18,027 nucleotides of DNA from an uncultured Eubacterium sp. (GTDB taxonomy: Bacteria > Bacillota > Clostridia > Peptostreptococcales > Anaerovoracaceae), in NCBI GenBank assembly GCA_900543485.1, contig UQRM01000039.1, positions 1 to 18,027 of the forward strand. Direction: 5' to 3'. Both the position numbers and the translations under genes were made by a program. Of this stretch, positions 1 to 6,122 are shown one piece after another. The notes under the pieces are model-generated. The model searched no databases. It saw nothing but the letters and a program-made list of their open reading frames with translations, and was not told where the DNA came from. The number at the start of each line of letters is the position of its first letter. Position 1 is the first letter of the stretch.

Positions 1-390
1 AGAAATAAGGCTTATCCCCTTATAGATCTTATTAGATCAATGATGTTGAACATGCGTGAGCATCAAATCAAGCTGGGGATATATAATGATGACGGCTATG
101 TATATATCGATGATTCGGGCAAACCTATCAGTCCAGGGTATATCACCGAGACGTTTCGTTTACATCTTCGTAAGAATGGGTTTAAGACTATAAGATATCA
201 CGATTTAAGACATTCTTGCGCCAGCGCGTTGTTGTCTGATAAGAACAGATCGGTTTCATTGAAAGACATACAGCTTTGGCTGGGTCATTCGGACATCAAA
301 TCGACAATGCGTTATGCTCATCTTGTTGATCTTAATTCAAAAAATCATACGGCTAAAATCGTAGAAGATCTTTTGGAAAAAGGCTCATAA
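1..390 (+). CDS. Tyrosine recombinase/integrase, C-terminal part (5' end outside window)
   Basis: The frame is open from the first base, so the gene begins outside the window; about 129 residues are visible. They form the end of a phage-type tyrosine recombinase catalytic domain. The HxxR box appears as RYHDLRH (His67 and Arg70 of the visible part), the LGHSDIKST box supplies His96, and the nucleophile is Tyr105 in MRYAHL. The N-terminal DNA-binding domain and first catalytic Arg are not in view. Such enzymes integrate and excise prophages, ICEs and genomic islands. The gene reads toward the 3' end of a tRNA-Glu gene about 110 bp away, so it probably belongs to an element that extends to the left and uses this tRNA as its attachment site. 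The family call is firm; the element type is unknown. Confidence 0.9.
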   Translation, partial: RNKAYPLIDLIRSMMLNMREHQIKLGIYNDDGYVYIDDSGKPISPGYITETFRLHLRKNGFKTIRYHDLRHSCASALLSDKNRSVSLKDIQLWLGHSDIKSTMRYAHLVDLNSKNHTAKIVEDLLEKGS

Positions 391-407
391 GACGGAAAAA
401 GAAGGTG

Positions 408-450
408 CTTGCAAAAAATAGAGAAAATCCTTGCAAAAAAAGAGAAAATC
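408..450 (+). repeat. Tandem direct repeat between integrase and tRNA
   Basis: Two adjacent copies (22 and 21 bp) start with CTTGCAAAAAA and end with AGAGAAAATC; they differ by one base. They lie just after the integrase stop codon. Short direct repeats beside an integrase gene can be arm-type binding sites for the recombinase, but that role is only inferred. Confidence 0.5.
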
Positions 451-460
451 GAAAACAAGG

Positions 461-499
461 AAAAATAAAAACCCCGGAACCGTTGCAATTCCGAGGTTT
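461..499 (-). terminator. Rho-independent terminator of the tRNA-Glu transcript
   Basis: On the minus strand the 10-bp stem AACCTCGGAA / TTCCGGGGTT (one G-U pair, 9-nt loop) is followed at once by TTTTTATTTTT. It begins just beyond the tRNA 3' end and fits a terminator for that gene. Confidence 0.8.
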
Positions 500-503
500 C
501 AGC

Positions 504-578
504 TGGTACTCCCTAGGGGAGTCGAACCCCTGATTCCGCCGTGAGAGGGCGACGTCTTGACCACTTGACCAAGAGAGC
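504..578 (-). tRNA. tRNA-Glu (anticodon CTC)
   Basis: The minus strand folds into a full cloverleaf. The acceptor stem pairs GCTCTCT with AGGGAGT with wobble pairs, the D arm is GTCAAGTGGTCAAGAC, and the anticodon stem TCGCC/GGCGG closes the loop CTCTCAC with anticodon CTC. The T arm is AGGGG-TTCGACT-CCCCT, followed by discriminator A and an encoded CCA (504-506). The overall sequence matches bacterial tRNA-Glu. The 3' end faces the integrase gene, the usual arrangement where a mobile element has inserted at a tRNA. Confidence 0.95.
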
Positions 579-595
579 TTGTGTTTACAAATGAA

Positions 596-624
596 AGTAT
601 ATCATACTTGAAAAAGGTATTCAA
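596..624 (-). promoter_or_regulatory. Housekeeping promoter for tRNA-Glu
   Basis: On the minus strand, -35 TTGAAT and -10 TATACT are separated by exactly 17 bp. The predicted start is about 10 bp before the tRNA 5' end, as expected for a tRNA promoter. Confidence 0.75.
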
Positions 625-625
625 G

Positions 626-720
626 CAAAAAAGCCTGGAAAGAAATATTCTGAAAACAATGATCGAAAAATGTGCGGGTCATTGTTCCTTACTTACTATC
701 AGAGAATATTTCTTTCCGGC
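626..720 (-). terminator. Long hairpin, likely terminator of the flavoprotein-rubredoxin transcript
   Basis: A perfect 15-bp inverted repeat (GGAAAGAAATATTCT at 637-651, complement at 703-717) encloses a second 7-bp inverted repeat (ACAATGA at 656-662, TCATTGT at 679-685). On the minus strand the outer stem extends through GCC/GGC with a bulge and is followed by TTTTTT (627-632). It lies downstream of the minus-strand gene ending at 776. The arm length is unusual for a simple terminator, so a small inverted-repeat element is an alternative. Confidence 0.65.
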
Positions 721-775
721 AAAAGGCTGGTGTGCTCAGCGCTGACGAGGCAGCGTTGAATTGTAAAAAGTAAGC

Positions 776-1378
776 CTATTTTATTTTTTCAAAGTCAGCC
801 GCGCCATGCTTACACAGTGGGCATATGAAATCGGCTGGAAGCTCTTCACCTTCATATACATAGCCACAGATCTTACATACCCATCCTTTTTTTGTCGGCT
901 GCTGAGGACTTTCTTTGATGTGCTTATGATAATAGTCGTATGTCACGGAGTTATCCTCCGAAAGGCTCTTTCCATCTTCAACATCGGCAATGAACATAGT
1001 ATGAGTCCCTAAATCAACGGTAGATATTACATTGCCGGAAAGATAGCTGTTGGCTCCTTCAATGATATAAGGTATGCCGTTTGCGGCTGTTTCAGCGGGG
1101 TAATCGGCGAATTTATCCGTATCCCTGCCGCTCTGGAATCCGAAGTGTTTGAAGATATCGAAAGTTGCCTTTTCACTGAGAATAGAGATGTTGAATTTCC
1201 TGCTATCCATTATCATGTCGTGGGTGAGGTTGGTTTTGTTGACAGCGATAGATATACGGTTTGGCGATACGGTCACCTGCTGAAGAGTATTGATTATGCA
1301 GCCATTGGATTTTTCACCGTCCTTTGCAGTCAGCACATACAGCCCATAGCTGATCTTAAACATTACATTATTATCCAT
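776..1378 (-). CDS. Flavin reductase-rubredoxin fusion (high-molecular-weight rubredoxin type)
   Basis: The 200-residue protein has two domains. Residues 1 to about 150 form an FMN-binding split-barrel flavin reductase domain (SYGLYVLTA, then SPNRISIAVNKTN and LGTHTMFIADV). Residues about 163-200 form a rubredoxin iron site with Cys168-x2-Cys171 and Cys186-x2-Cys189. Fusions of this kind are known from acetogenic and clostridial anaerobes as high-molecular-weight rubredoxin, which passes electrons from NAD(P)H to flavodiiron proteins in oxygen or NO detoxification. It should be cytosolic, and no partner flavodiiron gene is visible here. The ATG follows AAAGGAGTGGACA on the minus strand. It lies 35 bp after the lipoprotein gene and is probably cotranscribed with it. 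Family assignment is strong; the electron partner is inferred. Confidence 0.9.
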   Translation of the reverse strand: MDNNVMFKISYGLYVLTAKDGEKSNGCIINTLQQVTVSPNRISIAVNKTNLTHDMIMDSRKFNISILSEKATFDIFKHFGFQSGRDTDKFADYPAETAANGIPYIIEGANSYLSGNVISTVDLGTHTMFIADVEDGKSLSEDNSVTYDYYHKHIKESPQQPTKKGWVCKICGYVYEGEELPADFICPLCKHGAADFEKIK

Positions 1379-1413
1379 TGTCCACTCCTTTCGATTATCG
1401 AAATCAACGTTTT

Positions 1414-1962
1414 TCAGTTTACTTCTTTCAGGCTCATAATGCTGTCGAGAAGGGCATTTTCGTTACCGCTGTAAGCATCGTTGACAGCCATGATGAAATA
1501 TGTATAGTAGCATTTATCGCTTTCCATGAAAAGGACAATACCTCTGGCGTCACCTGACAGACTGAACTCATAGGTGAGGCTGTTACTGATAAAATCAGGG
1601 ACGTCAGCGCTGCTTTCACTCATATCGGTATCGATCAGTATATCACCCAGCACGTTTATCATAGAGTAGTCCATATAAGAGGAAAGATCTGTAGCCACAG
1701 GCTGAGCCTGATTCTTTGATATACATTGAACGAGTATGTTGACCGTGTCAGATGAATCTGAGATATCAAGTACGCTGGAAGGGGCCTCCTCGTTTATCAG
1801 CCAGAAATCTTCATCAGCCGTCGGCAGATCGATGGAAAAGGAATTGTCGGCGTTTGAATAGCTTTGCAGATCTCCTCTGATGGAAGTGTTTCCGCATGAC
1901 GTCAGGATGATACATGATATACATAATATAGCAGTCAGGATCAATCGTAGTGCTTTTTTCAT
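1414..1962 (-). CDS. Putative secreted lipoprotein, family not recognised
   Basis: The 182-residue protein starts with a lipoprotein signal peptide: MKKALRL, a hydrophobic stretch, then lipobox LTSC with the lipidated Cys at residue 23. The mature part is acidic and rich in Ser and Asp. It contains a stretch beginning NSFSIDLP with a later aromatic YYTYFIMA strand and a final LLDSIMSL helix, loosely resembling small alpha/beta lipoproteins of the PsbP-like kind; I do not claim that family. It should be anchored on the outer face of the cytoplasmic membrane. The ribosome site TGAGGAGA lies 8-9 bases before the ATG. It is the first gene of a two-gene minus-strand unit with the flavoprotein-rubredoxin gene, with a promoter at 2008-2036. 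Function unknown. Confidence 0.85.
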   Translation of the reverse strand: MKKALRLILTAILCISCIILTSCGNTSIRGDLQSYSNADNSFSIDLPTADEDFWLINEEAPSSVLDISDSSDTVNILVQCISKNQAQPVATDLSSYMDYSMINVLGDILIDTDMSESSADVPDFISNSLTYEFSLSGDARGIVLFMESDKCYYTYFIMAVNDAYSGNENALLDSIMSLKEVN

Positions 1963-2007
1963 CGTAAAATCTCCTCAACAAGCATCTGTTATTTATGGAA
2001 TCAGTAT

Positions 2008-2036
2008 ATCATAAACGGAGTCTGAATGCATGACAA
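2008..2036 (-). promoter_or_regulatory. Housekeeping promoter of the lipoprotein/flavoprotein-rubredoxin unit
   Basis: On the minus strand -35 TTGTCA (2031-2036) and -10 TATGAT (2008-2013) are separated by 17 bp. The predicted leader before the lipoprotein ATG is about 40 nt. Confidence 0.65.
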
Positions 2037-2141
2037 ATTAGGTGATGCCGAGAAGATATACAGAGGGAGATTTAGAGGAGAGAGAGGCTCCGCGCCGGAT
2101 CTTCAGGGAATGTATATGCTTGCGCTGTAATTTATTTTCGC

Positions 2142-2170
2142 TTGAATTGTAAAGGATAGGACAGTATAAT
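2142..2170 (+). promoter_or_regulatory. Housekeeping promoter of the sigma-54 activator gene
   Basis: -35 TTGAAT (2142-2147) and a consensus -10 TATAAT (2165-2170) are separated by 17 bp. The predicted start near 2177 leaves a leader of about 104 nt before the ATG at 2281. The stretch 2037-2141, between this and the divergent promoter, shows nothing else I can support. Confidence 0.75.
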
Positions 2171-2175
2171 GAATT

Positions 2176-2211
2176 AACTGTATAGTGCTGTTAAGATCAG
2201 TCTATACAGTT
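2176..2211 (+). promoter_or_regulatory. Perfect 10-bp inverted repeat at the transcription start of the activator gene
   Basis: AACTGTATAG (2176-2185) and CTATACAGTT (2202-2211) are exact inverse copies with a 16-bp gap. They begin at the predicted transcription start. This could be an operator for autoregulation or a stem-loop at the 5' end of the mRNA. Confidence 0.55.
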
Positions 2212-2257
2212 GATTTATAAATAGGAAAAGTTATCTGGCCGGATCACGTGCCGGCAT

Positions 2258-2273
2258 TTTCACGGAGGTGAAA
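2258..2273 (+). promoter_or_regulatory. Ribosome binding site in a hairpin loop
   Basis: TTTCAC and GTGAAA can pair and leave the GGAG core of the Shine-Dalgarno sequence in the loop. A second small hairpin (GCCGG 2238-2242, CCGGC 2251-2255) lies just upstream. Translation of the activator could be controlled by folding; this is inference. Confidence 0.35.
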
Positions 2274-2280
2274 GCTTTCT

Positions 2281-3651
2281 ATGGATTTCAGAAACATGAG
2301 TGATGAGGCGAAGATGTATATCAAAGCCATAATCGAGTGCATAGATGATGGCATCTGGATAACTGACGGCAGCGGAACGTGTTTGGAAATAAACAGGCAG
2401 GCGTTGGGGTGTCAGAAACGTGAAGATATAATAGGAAAGACCATGAAAGAATTGGTTGGGGAGGGGGTATATGATTCGTCAGTAACTCTTAAAGTGCTGG
2501 ACACGAAGAAAAAGGAAACGTTGGTACAGCACGAGGAGACGGAGATCCTCACTACGGGGATCCCTTATATCGAAGACGATGAGATAAAGCTGGTCGTATG
2601 CTGTGAAAGAGAGCTCAAGGAGTTGGACATCATGAAAAAGCAGCTGCGCATAAATGAGGAAAAACTGGATCTCTATAAGAGTGAGATAGCCTATTTGCGC
2701 TCTGTATTGGCTAAAGAGGTGGATCTGGTAATAGAGTCGAAGGCGATGAAGAACGTCGTGGAAATGGCCGCTACTGCGGCAAAGTATGGATCCCGTGTTC
2801 TGATAGAAGGAGAAACCGGGGTCGGAAAAGAGGTCATAGCCAGAATAATATATAAGAACAGCTCAAGGAAAAACGGCCCATTTATTGCGGTCAATTGCGG
2901 GGCCATACCTGAAAATTTGTTGGAATCGGAGATGTTTGGATATGAAAAAGGCGCTTTCACAGGAGCAAACCAGCAGGGGAAAAAGGGATATTTCGAGATG
3001 GCCAACGGCGGGGTACTGTTTCTTGATGAAATAGGCGACGTATCCCTCAGCTTTCAGGTTAAACTTCTTCGTGCGTTACAGGAGAACGAGATAATGAGAG
3101 TTGGCGGCAGCGAAAGCATACCGGTGGACGTGCAGATAATAGCCGCCACTAACAAGGATTTAAAAGAAATGGTAAAAAATGGGGAGTTCAGGGCGGATCT
3201 GTTCTACAGACTGAATACTTTTCCCATAGATGTACCGCCGTTGAGAGAGCGGCGAAAAGATATTGTACCATTGGTATATTCCTTTGCGGATTCCTTCAAT
3301 AGTAAATACGGGACAGAAAAGGAGTTTTCACTCAGTAGTTTGGATGTGTTGCAACGATATGATTGGCCCGGCAATGTGAGAGAGCTTCAGAATCTTGTGG
3401 AAAGGCTCATACTTACAGTGCGGGATGATGTGGTAAATGACGAGCATGTAAGGCGAATGCTACTCGATGATCTTCAGGATGAAGGGGCGGATGAAGCGGG
3501 ATTGACATTGAAGGAAGCGACTGAACATCTTGAAGAACGCCTTATAAAGAAATATATGGATGAGTACGGAAATCCTTCGGATGTAGAAAAAGTTTTGGGG
3601 ATCTCAAGGGCAACATTGAACAGGAAAATAATGAAATATGGGCTAAGATGA
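2281..3651 (+). CDS. Sigma-54-dependent transcriptional activator (PAS, AAA+, Fis-type HTH)
   Basis: The 456-residue protein has the standard enhancer-binding order. A PAS-like sensor domain (about 10-110) is followed by a coiled linker (110-145), the AAA+ domain (about 150-385) and a C-terminal Fis-type helix-turn-helix (431-455). The ATPase has Walker A GETGVGKE (177-184), the sigma-54 contact loop GAFTGA (224-229), Walker B GGVLFLDE (243-250) and arginine-finger region RADLFYRL (304-311). The PAS domain suggests a small cytosolic ligand rather than a partner kinase. The start is set by GGAGGTG 10 bases upstream. It is transcribed in the same direction as the next genes, but two terminators and a -24/-12 promoter separate them. 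It is therefore almost certainly the activator of the permease/CoA-transferase operon, probably induced by that operon's substrate. Confidence 0.95.
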   Translation: MDFRNMSDEAKMYIKAIIECIDDGIWITDGSGTCLEINRQALGCQKREDIIGKTMKELVGEGVYDSSVTLKVLDTKKKETLVQHEETEILTTGIPYIEDDEIKLVVCCERELKELDIMKKQLRINEEKLDLYKSEIAYLRSVLAKEVDLVIESKAMKNVVEMAATAAKYGSRVLIEGETGVGKEVIARIIYKNSSRKNGPFIAVNCGAIPENLLESEMFGYEKGAFTGANQQGKKGYFEMANGGVLFLDEIGDVSLSFQVKLLRALQENEIMRVGGSESIPVDVQIIAATNKDLKEMVKNGEFRADLFYRLNTFPIDVPPLRERRKDIVPLVYSFADSFNSKYGTEKEFSLSSLDVLQRYDWPGNVRELQNLVERLILTVRDDVVNDEHVRRMLLDDLQDEGADEAGLTLKEATEHLEERLIKKYMDEYGNPSDVEKVLGISRATLNRKIMKYGLR

Positions 3652-3683
3652 ATCGATGACATGAGATGTTGGTAATGACGCGA

Positions 3684-3725
3684 GGCCAGAGGCTGATCAA
3701 AAATGAGCAGCCCCTGGTCTTTTTT
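3684..3725 (+). terminator. Rho-independent terminator of the activator gene
   Basis: A 16-nt arm GGCCAGAGGCTGATCA pairs with TGAGCAGCCCCTGGTC (two mismatches, AAAA loop) and is followed by TTTTTT. It begins 32 bp after the stop codon. Confidence 0.9.
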
Positions 3726-3814
3726 GAGCAAAAAGTGGTTTTGAAGAGACAGCGGAAAAGAATGATTTTAATTAAAAATAAAATTCAGAAAAAATAAAAG
3801 AGTTGGAAAACACA

Positions 3815-3849
3815 GGGCTGCGGCTGATAAAAGCCGGCAGCTCTTTTTT
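3815..3849 (+). terminator. Second terminator, directly upstream of the sigma-54 promoter
   Basis: GGGCTGCGGCT pairs with AGCCGGCAGCTC (one bulged G, one G-U pair) and is followed by TTTTTT. It ends two bases before the -24 element, so it would insulate the operon from read-through of the activator transcript. The A/T-rich stretch between the two terminators (3726-3814) holds a 12-bp TTTTAATTAAAA palindrome (3766-3777) but no clear enhancer site. Confidence 0.75.
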
Positions 3850-3850
3850 A

Positions 3851-3867
3851 TTGGCATGAATGTTGCG
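3851..3867 (+). promoter_or_regulatory. Sigma-54 (-24/-12) promoter of the permease/CoA-transferase operon
   Basis: The sequence TTGGCATGAATGTTGCG matches the sigma-54 consensus YTGGCAYG-N4-TTGC, with GG and GC at the required spacing. The predicted start is near 3877, about 45 nt before the permease ATG. A sigma-54 activator is encoded immediately upstream, which strongly supports function. Confidence 0.9.
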
Positions 3868-3920
3868 GTCTGTTATGAGTGGATTGATCACAATAAGTTT
3901 TATTAAGAGAGGTGAAAAAA

Positions 3921-5555
3921 ATGAGTCAACAACAAAACAGCGGACTGGCTGAACACAATATTACATTGCGTGCGGCCGTAATGATCATGTATTGCCTGGT
4001 GGCAGCCGGCTGTTTCGGGATCGACGAGATGATTCCAGACGGAGGACCGGGAATAACGATCATCATCCTGTGTATCCTGCCTTTCGTATGGGCAGCGCCG
4101 CAAGCGCTGTGTGCGGCTGAGTTGGGAAGCGCCATCACAGACGCAGGAGGGTTTTACAAATGGATCCAGAGAGGACTGGGAGAGTTCTGGGGATTTCAGG
4201 GAGGGTGGTGCAGGACATTATCCTGCTACATAGACAATTCCCTGTACGTAGTGCTGGCAGGGTCATATGCTAGGATGTTGTTCCCAAGTATGACAGATAC
4301 GGCACAGTTTATCTTCATGGCTGCGATAATCATCGTATTTACCATAATCAATCTGTTTGGTATAGAGGATGTGGGTAAAGTCAGCACTGTGTTCTCGGTG
4401 TTCATATTCTGTGTGTTCCTGGCAGTTACTATAATCGGGTTCTGCAACTGGAATTACAATCCGATGGAACCTCTGTACAACAGTAACGATTATACGCTGC
4501 TGGGAGCTATAGGAGCAACGCTGGCTACAGGGATGTGGATGTACTCGGGATACACTTCTATGTCTACACTGGCCACGGAGTGCAAGGACAAGTCGGTTAT
4601 CCCTAGAGGTCTTTTGATCATAATGCCGTTGGTGGCACTGTCCTATATATTGCCTACGATAGCAGGTCTGGCTTCTGTAGGACACTGGCAGGACTGGAAT
4701 CCTGACGGAGGTATTTCCTTCGGTCATGTGCTGGCGCTGGCTGGATCATGGGGTATCCCGTTGTTCACTATCACAGCAGTATGTGCTGAGCTTTCCATGT
4801 TCAACGCTCAGATGATCTCCATCTCGCGAGGTTTCTATGGTATGGCTGTGGATAATCTGGCACCAAAGAGCCTGACTAAAGTCAGCAAGAAGAGAAGGAC
4901 GCCTTATGTAGGAGTTCTCTCTCTTACGGCTGTATCTCTGGCACTGTGTAACTTTGATTTTGACGTACTGGTAACGATGGACGTAACGTTGCTGATGGTA
5001 GATTATGTGCTGGTATTCCTGTCGACGGCGGCTCTCAGAAAGAACGAGCCTGATATGCCTAGACCTTTCAGGATTCCGGGCGGAGATACTTTCGTAAAGA
5101 TCCTGATCACACCGGGACTGATCATTGCAGTGGCTGCCCTGTTCCTCAACGGAGCTGATTACTATTTAGGCGGTATGATAGCCCTTATTTCATCTCCGGT
5201 GCTGTATATCATTTGGAAGCGGAAGTATGGTGGTTTGTATGCCAACGATCCGGAAAAATATCCGATAAATCCGAGGACAAAACTGGCGAAGGGCGACCTT
5301 CACAGGATAACCGTAGTGTTCGCCATAATAGGCGTGATTGGCCTTATCGGATCCCTCTGGTGGTTCGGATGGTATGAAGTGGGCTGGGAGTCCTACTACG
5401 AAGAAGCTTACGGCTCCTTTGGTTTTATGGGAAGCAACGGGACGGAGATAAGACAGTGGATCGATAATGTAATGCTGGGAATATCCATACTTTACTTGAT
5501 CATAGCCGTAGTATCGAAGATCGTTGGCAACAAGATAGACAAAGAAAGAGCGTAA
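3921..5555 (+). CDS. APC-superfamily amino acid permease
   Basis: The 544-residue protein is a polytopic membrane transporter of the amino acid-polyamine-organocation superfamily. After a short polar N-terminus, the first membrane segment (about 15-35) runs into the APC-like GxFGIDEMIPDGGPG. AAELGSAITDAGGFYKW (about 65-81) matches the second conserved region, and MWMYSGYTSMSTLATE (205-220) matches the TM6 signature. At least twelve hydrophobic segments are visible, and a final pair after residue 450 makes it longer than the 450-residue family core. I chose ATG 3921 because GAGAGGTG lies 6-10 bases before it; an in-frame GTG at 3912 overlaps that site. It is the first gene behind the sigma-54 promoter, so it probably imports the amino acid used by the following enzymes. 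Substrate unknown. Confidence 0.92.
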   Translation: MSQQQNSGLAEHNITLRAAVMIMYCLVAAGCFGIDEMIPDGGPGITIIILCILPFVWAAPQALCAAELGSAITDAGGFYKWIQRGLGEFWGFQGGWCRTLSCYIDNSLYVVLAGSYARMLFPSMTDTAQFIFMAAIIIVFTIINLFGIEDVGKVSTVFSVFIFCVFLAVTIIGFCNWNYNPMEPLYNSNDYTLLGAIGATLATGMWMYSGYTSMSTLATECKDKSVIPRGLLIIMPLVALSYILPTIAGLASVGHWQDWNPDGGISFGHVLALAGSWGIPLFTITAVCAELSMFNAQMISISRGFYGMAVDNLAPKSLTKVSKKRRTPYVGVLSLTAVSLALCNFDFDVLVTMDVTLLMVDYVLVFLSTAALRKNEPDMPRPFRIPGGDTFVKILITPGLIIAVAALFLNGADYYLGGMIALISSPVLYIIWKRKYGGLYANDPEKYPINPRTKLAKGDLHRITVVFAIIGVIGLIGSLWWFGWYEVGWESYYEEAYGSFGFMGSNGTEIRQWIDNVMLGISILYLIIAVVSKIVGNKIDKERA

Positions 5556-5618
5556 CAGACGTGCCGAAGAGGAGGCAACGCTGTGCTATAGCTAAATATC
5601 ATTAAGGAGGAAAATAAA

Positions 5619-6047
5619 ATGGCAAAAGTAACGGGCGAAAAGAGAGATTCTCTCAGTAAAGTGGAAAAAGGACTTGGTGTGAAAGAGCTGAAGTTCAGAC
5701 TTTCCTTCGGTGCTGAAGATATGCATTATCCCGGCGAAATGATATCGGGATGTAAACTGATGGAAAAGTGTATAGACTGCTGCACAGAGATGTGCAACAT
5801 AAGAGATAACGGAGACGGCGGTCTTATCGTACATACGGAAGCTGATATCGTGGATTCTGTTCATATGCTGGATGCGGTGGAGATAATCTGCTGGTCAATC
5901 AAAGACGGATCGCGTTCGAGAGTATACGGATACGAGATGTATAAGACATCGGAATACGATCAGAAGACAGATCGTTCGGAAGTTTTCGATGAACCTGTTC
6001 TCGCGGTCAAAGGCACGGTGGTATTCGTAGTGGATGATCCACAATAA
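5619..6047 (+). CDS. Hot-dog-fold protein related to 3-aminobutyryl-CoA / beta-alanyl-CoA ammonia-lyase
   Basis: The 142-residue protein resembles the small hot-dog lyases of lysine and beta-alanine fermentation (Kal, Acl). Similar features are LSFGAEDMHYPGEMISG (29-44; the family has SAxDAHYxGxLVxG), a CTEM segment (55-58; family ATEL), RSRVYGYEMYK (99-109) and FDEPVLAVKGT (123-133). Family members remove ammonia from a beta-aminoacyl-CoA to give a 2-enoyl-CoA. One region differs: the usual PVYxGDY(I/M)E loop reads SVHMLDAVEI (80-89), and there is an extra charged N-terminus of about 20 residues. Substrate or even activity may therefore have changed. RBS AAGGAGG lies 8 bases before the ATG. 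Its position between an amino acid permease and two CoA-transferases fits a role after CoA activation. I am fairly sure of the fold and only moderately sure of the reaction. Confidence 0.72.
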   Translation: MAKVTGEKRDSLSKVEKGLGVKELKFRLSFGAEDMHYPGEMISGCKLMEKCIDCCTEMCNIRDNGDGGLIVHTEADIVDSVHMLDAVEIICWSIKDGSRSRVYGYEMYKTSEYDQKTDRSEVFDEPVLAVKGTVVFVVDDPQ

Positions 6048-6064
6048 ATACGGCTGAGCTTTGA

Positions 6065-6102
6065 GAAGACGCGGCGCGGGAGATCCTGTGTTCCGCGTCT
6101 TC
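6065..6102 (+). other. Intercistronic hairpin between lyase-like and CoA-transferase genes
   Basis: GAAGACGCGG and CCGCGTCTTC form a perfect 10-bp stem with an 18-nt loop. No T-run follows, and the next ribosome site AAGGAGA begins soon after. It is more likely an mRNA processing or stability element than a terminator. Confidence 0.55.
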
Positions 6103-6122
6103 GACGTGGAAGGAGAAATTCG

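Noticed and set aside
3891..3902. ATTGATCACAAT as an Fnr-type operator before the permease
   Set aside because: The half-sites do not have Fnr spacing and the position is downstream of the predicted sigma-54 start; probably chance.
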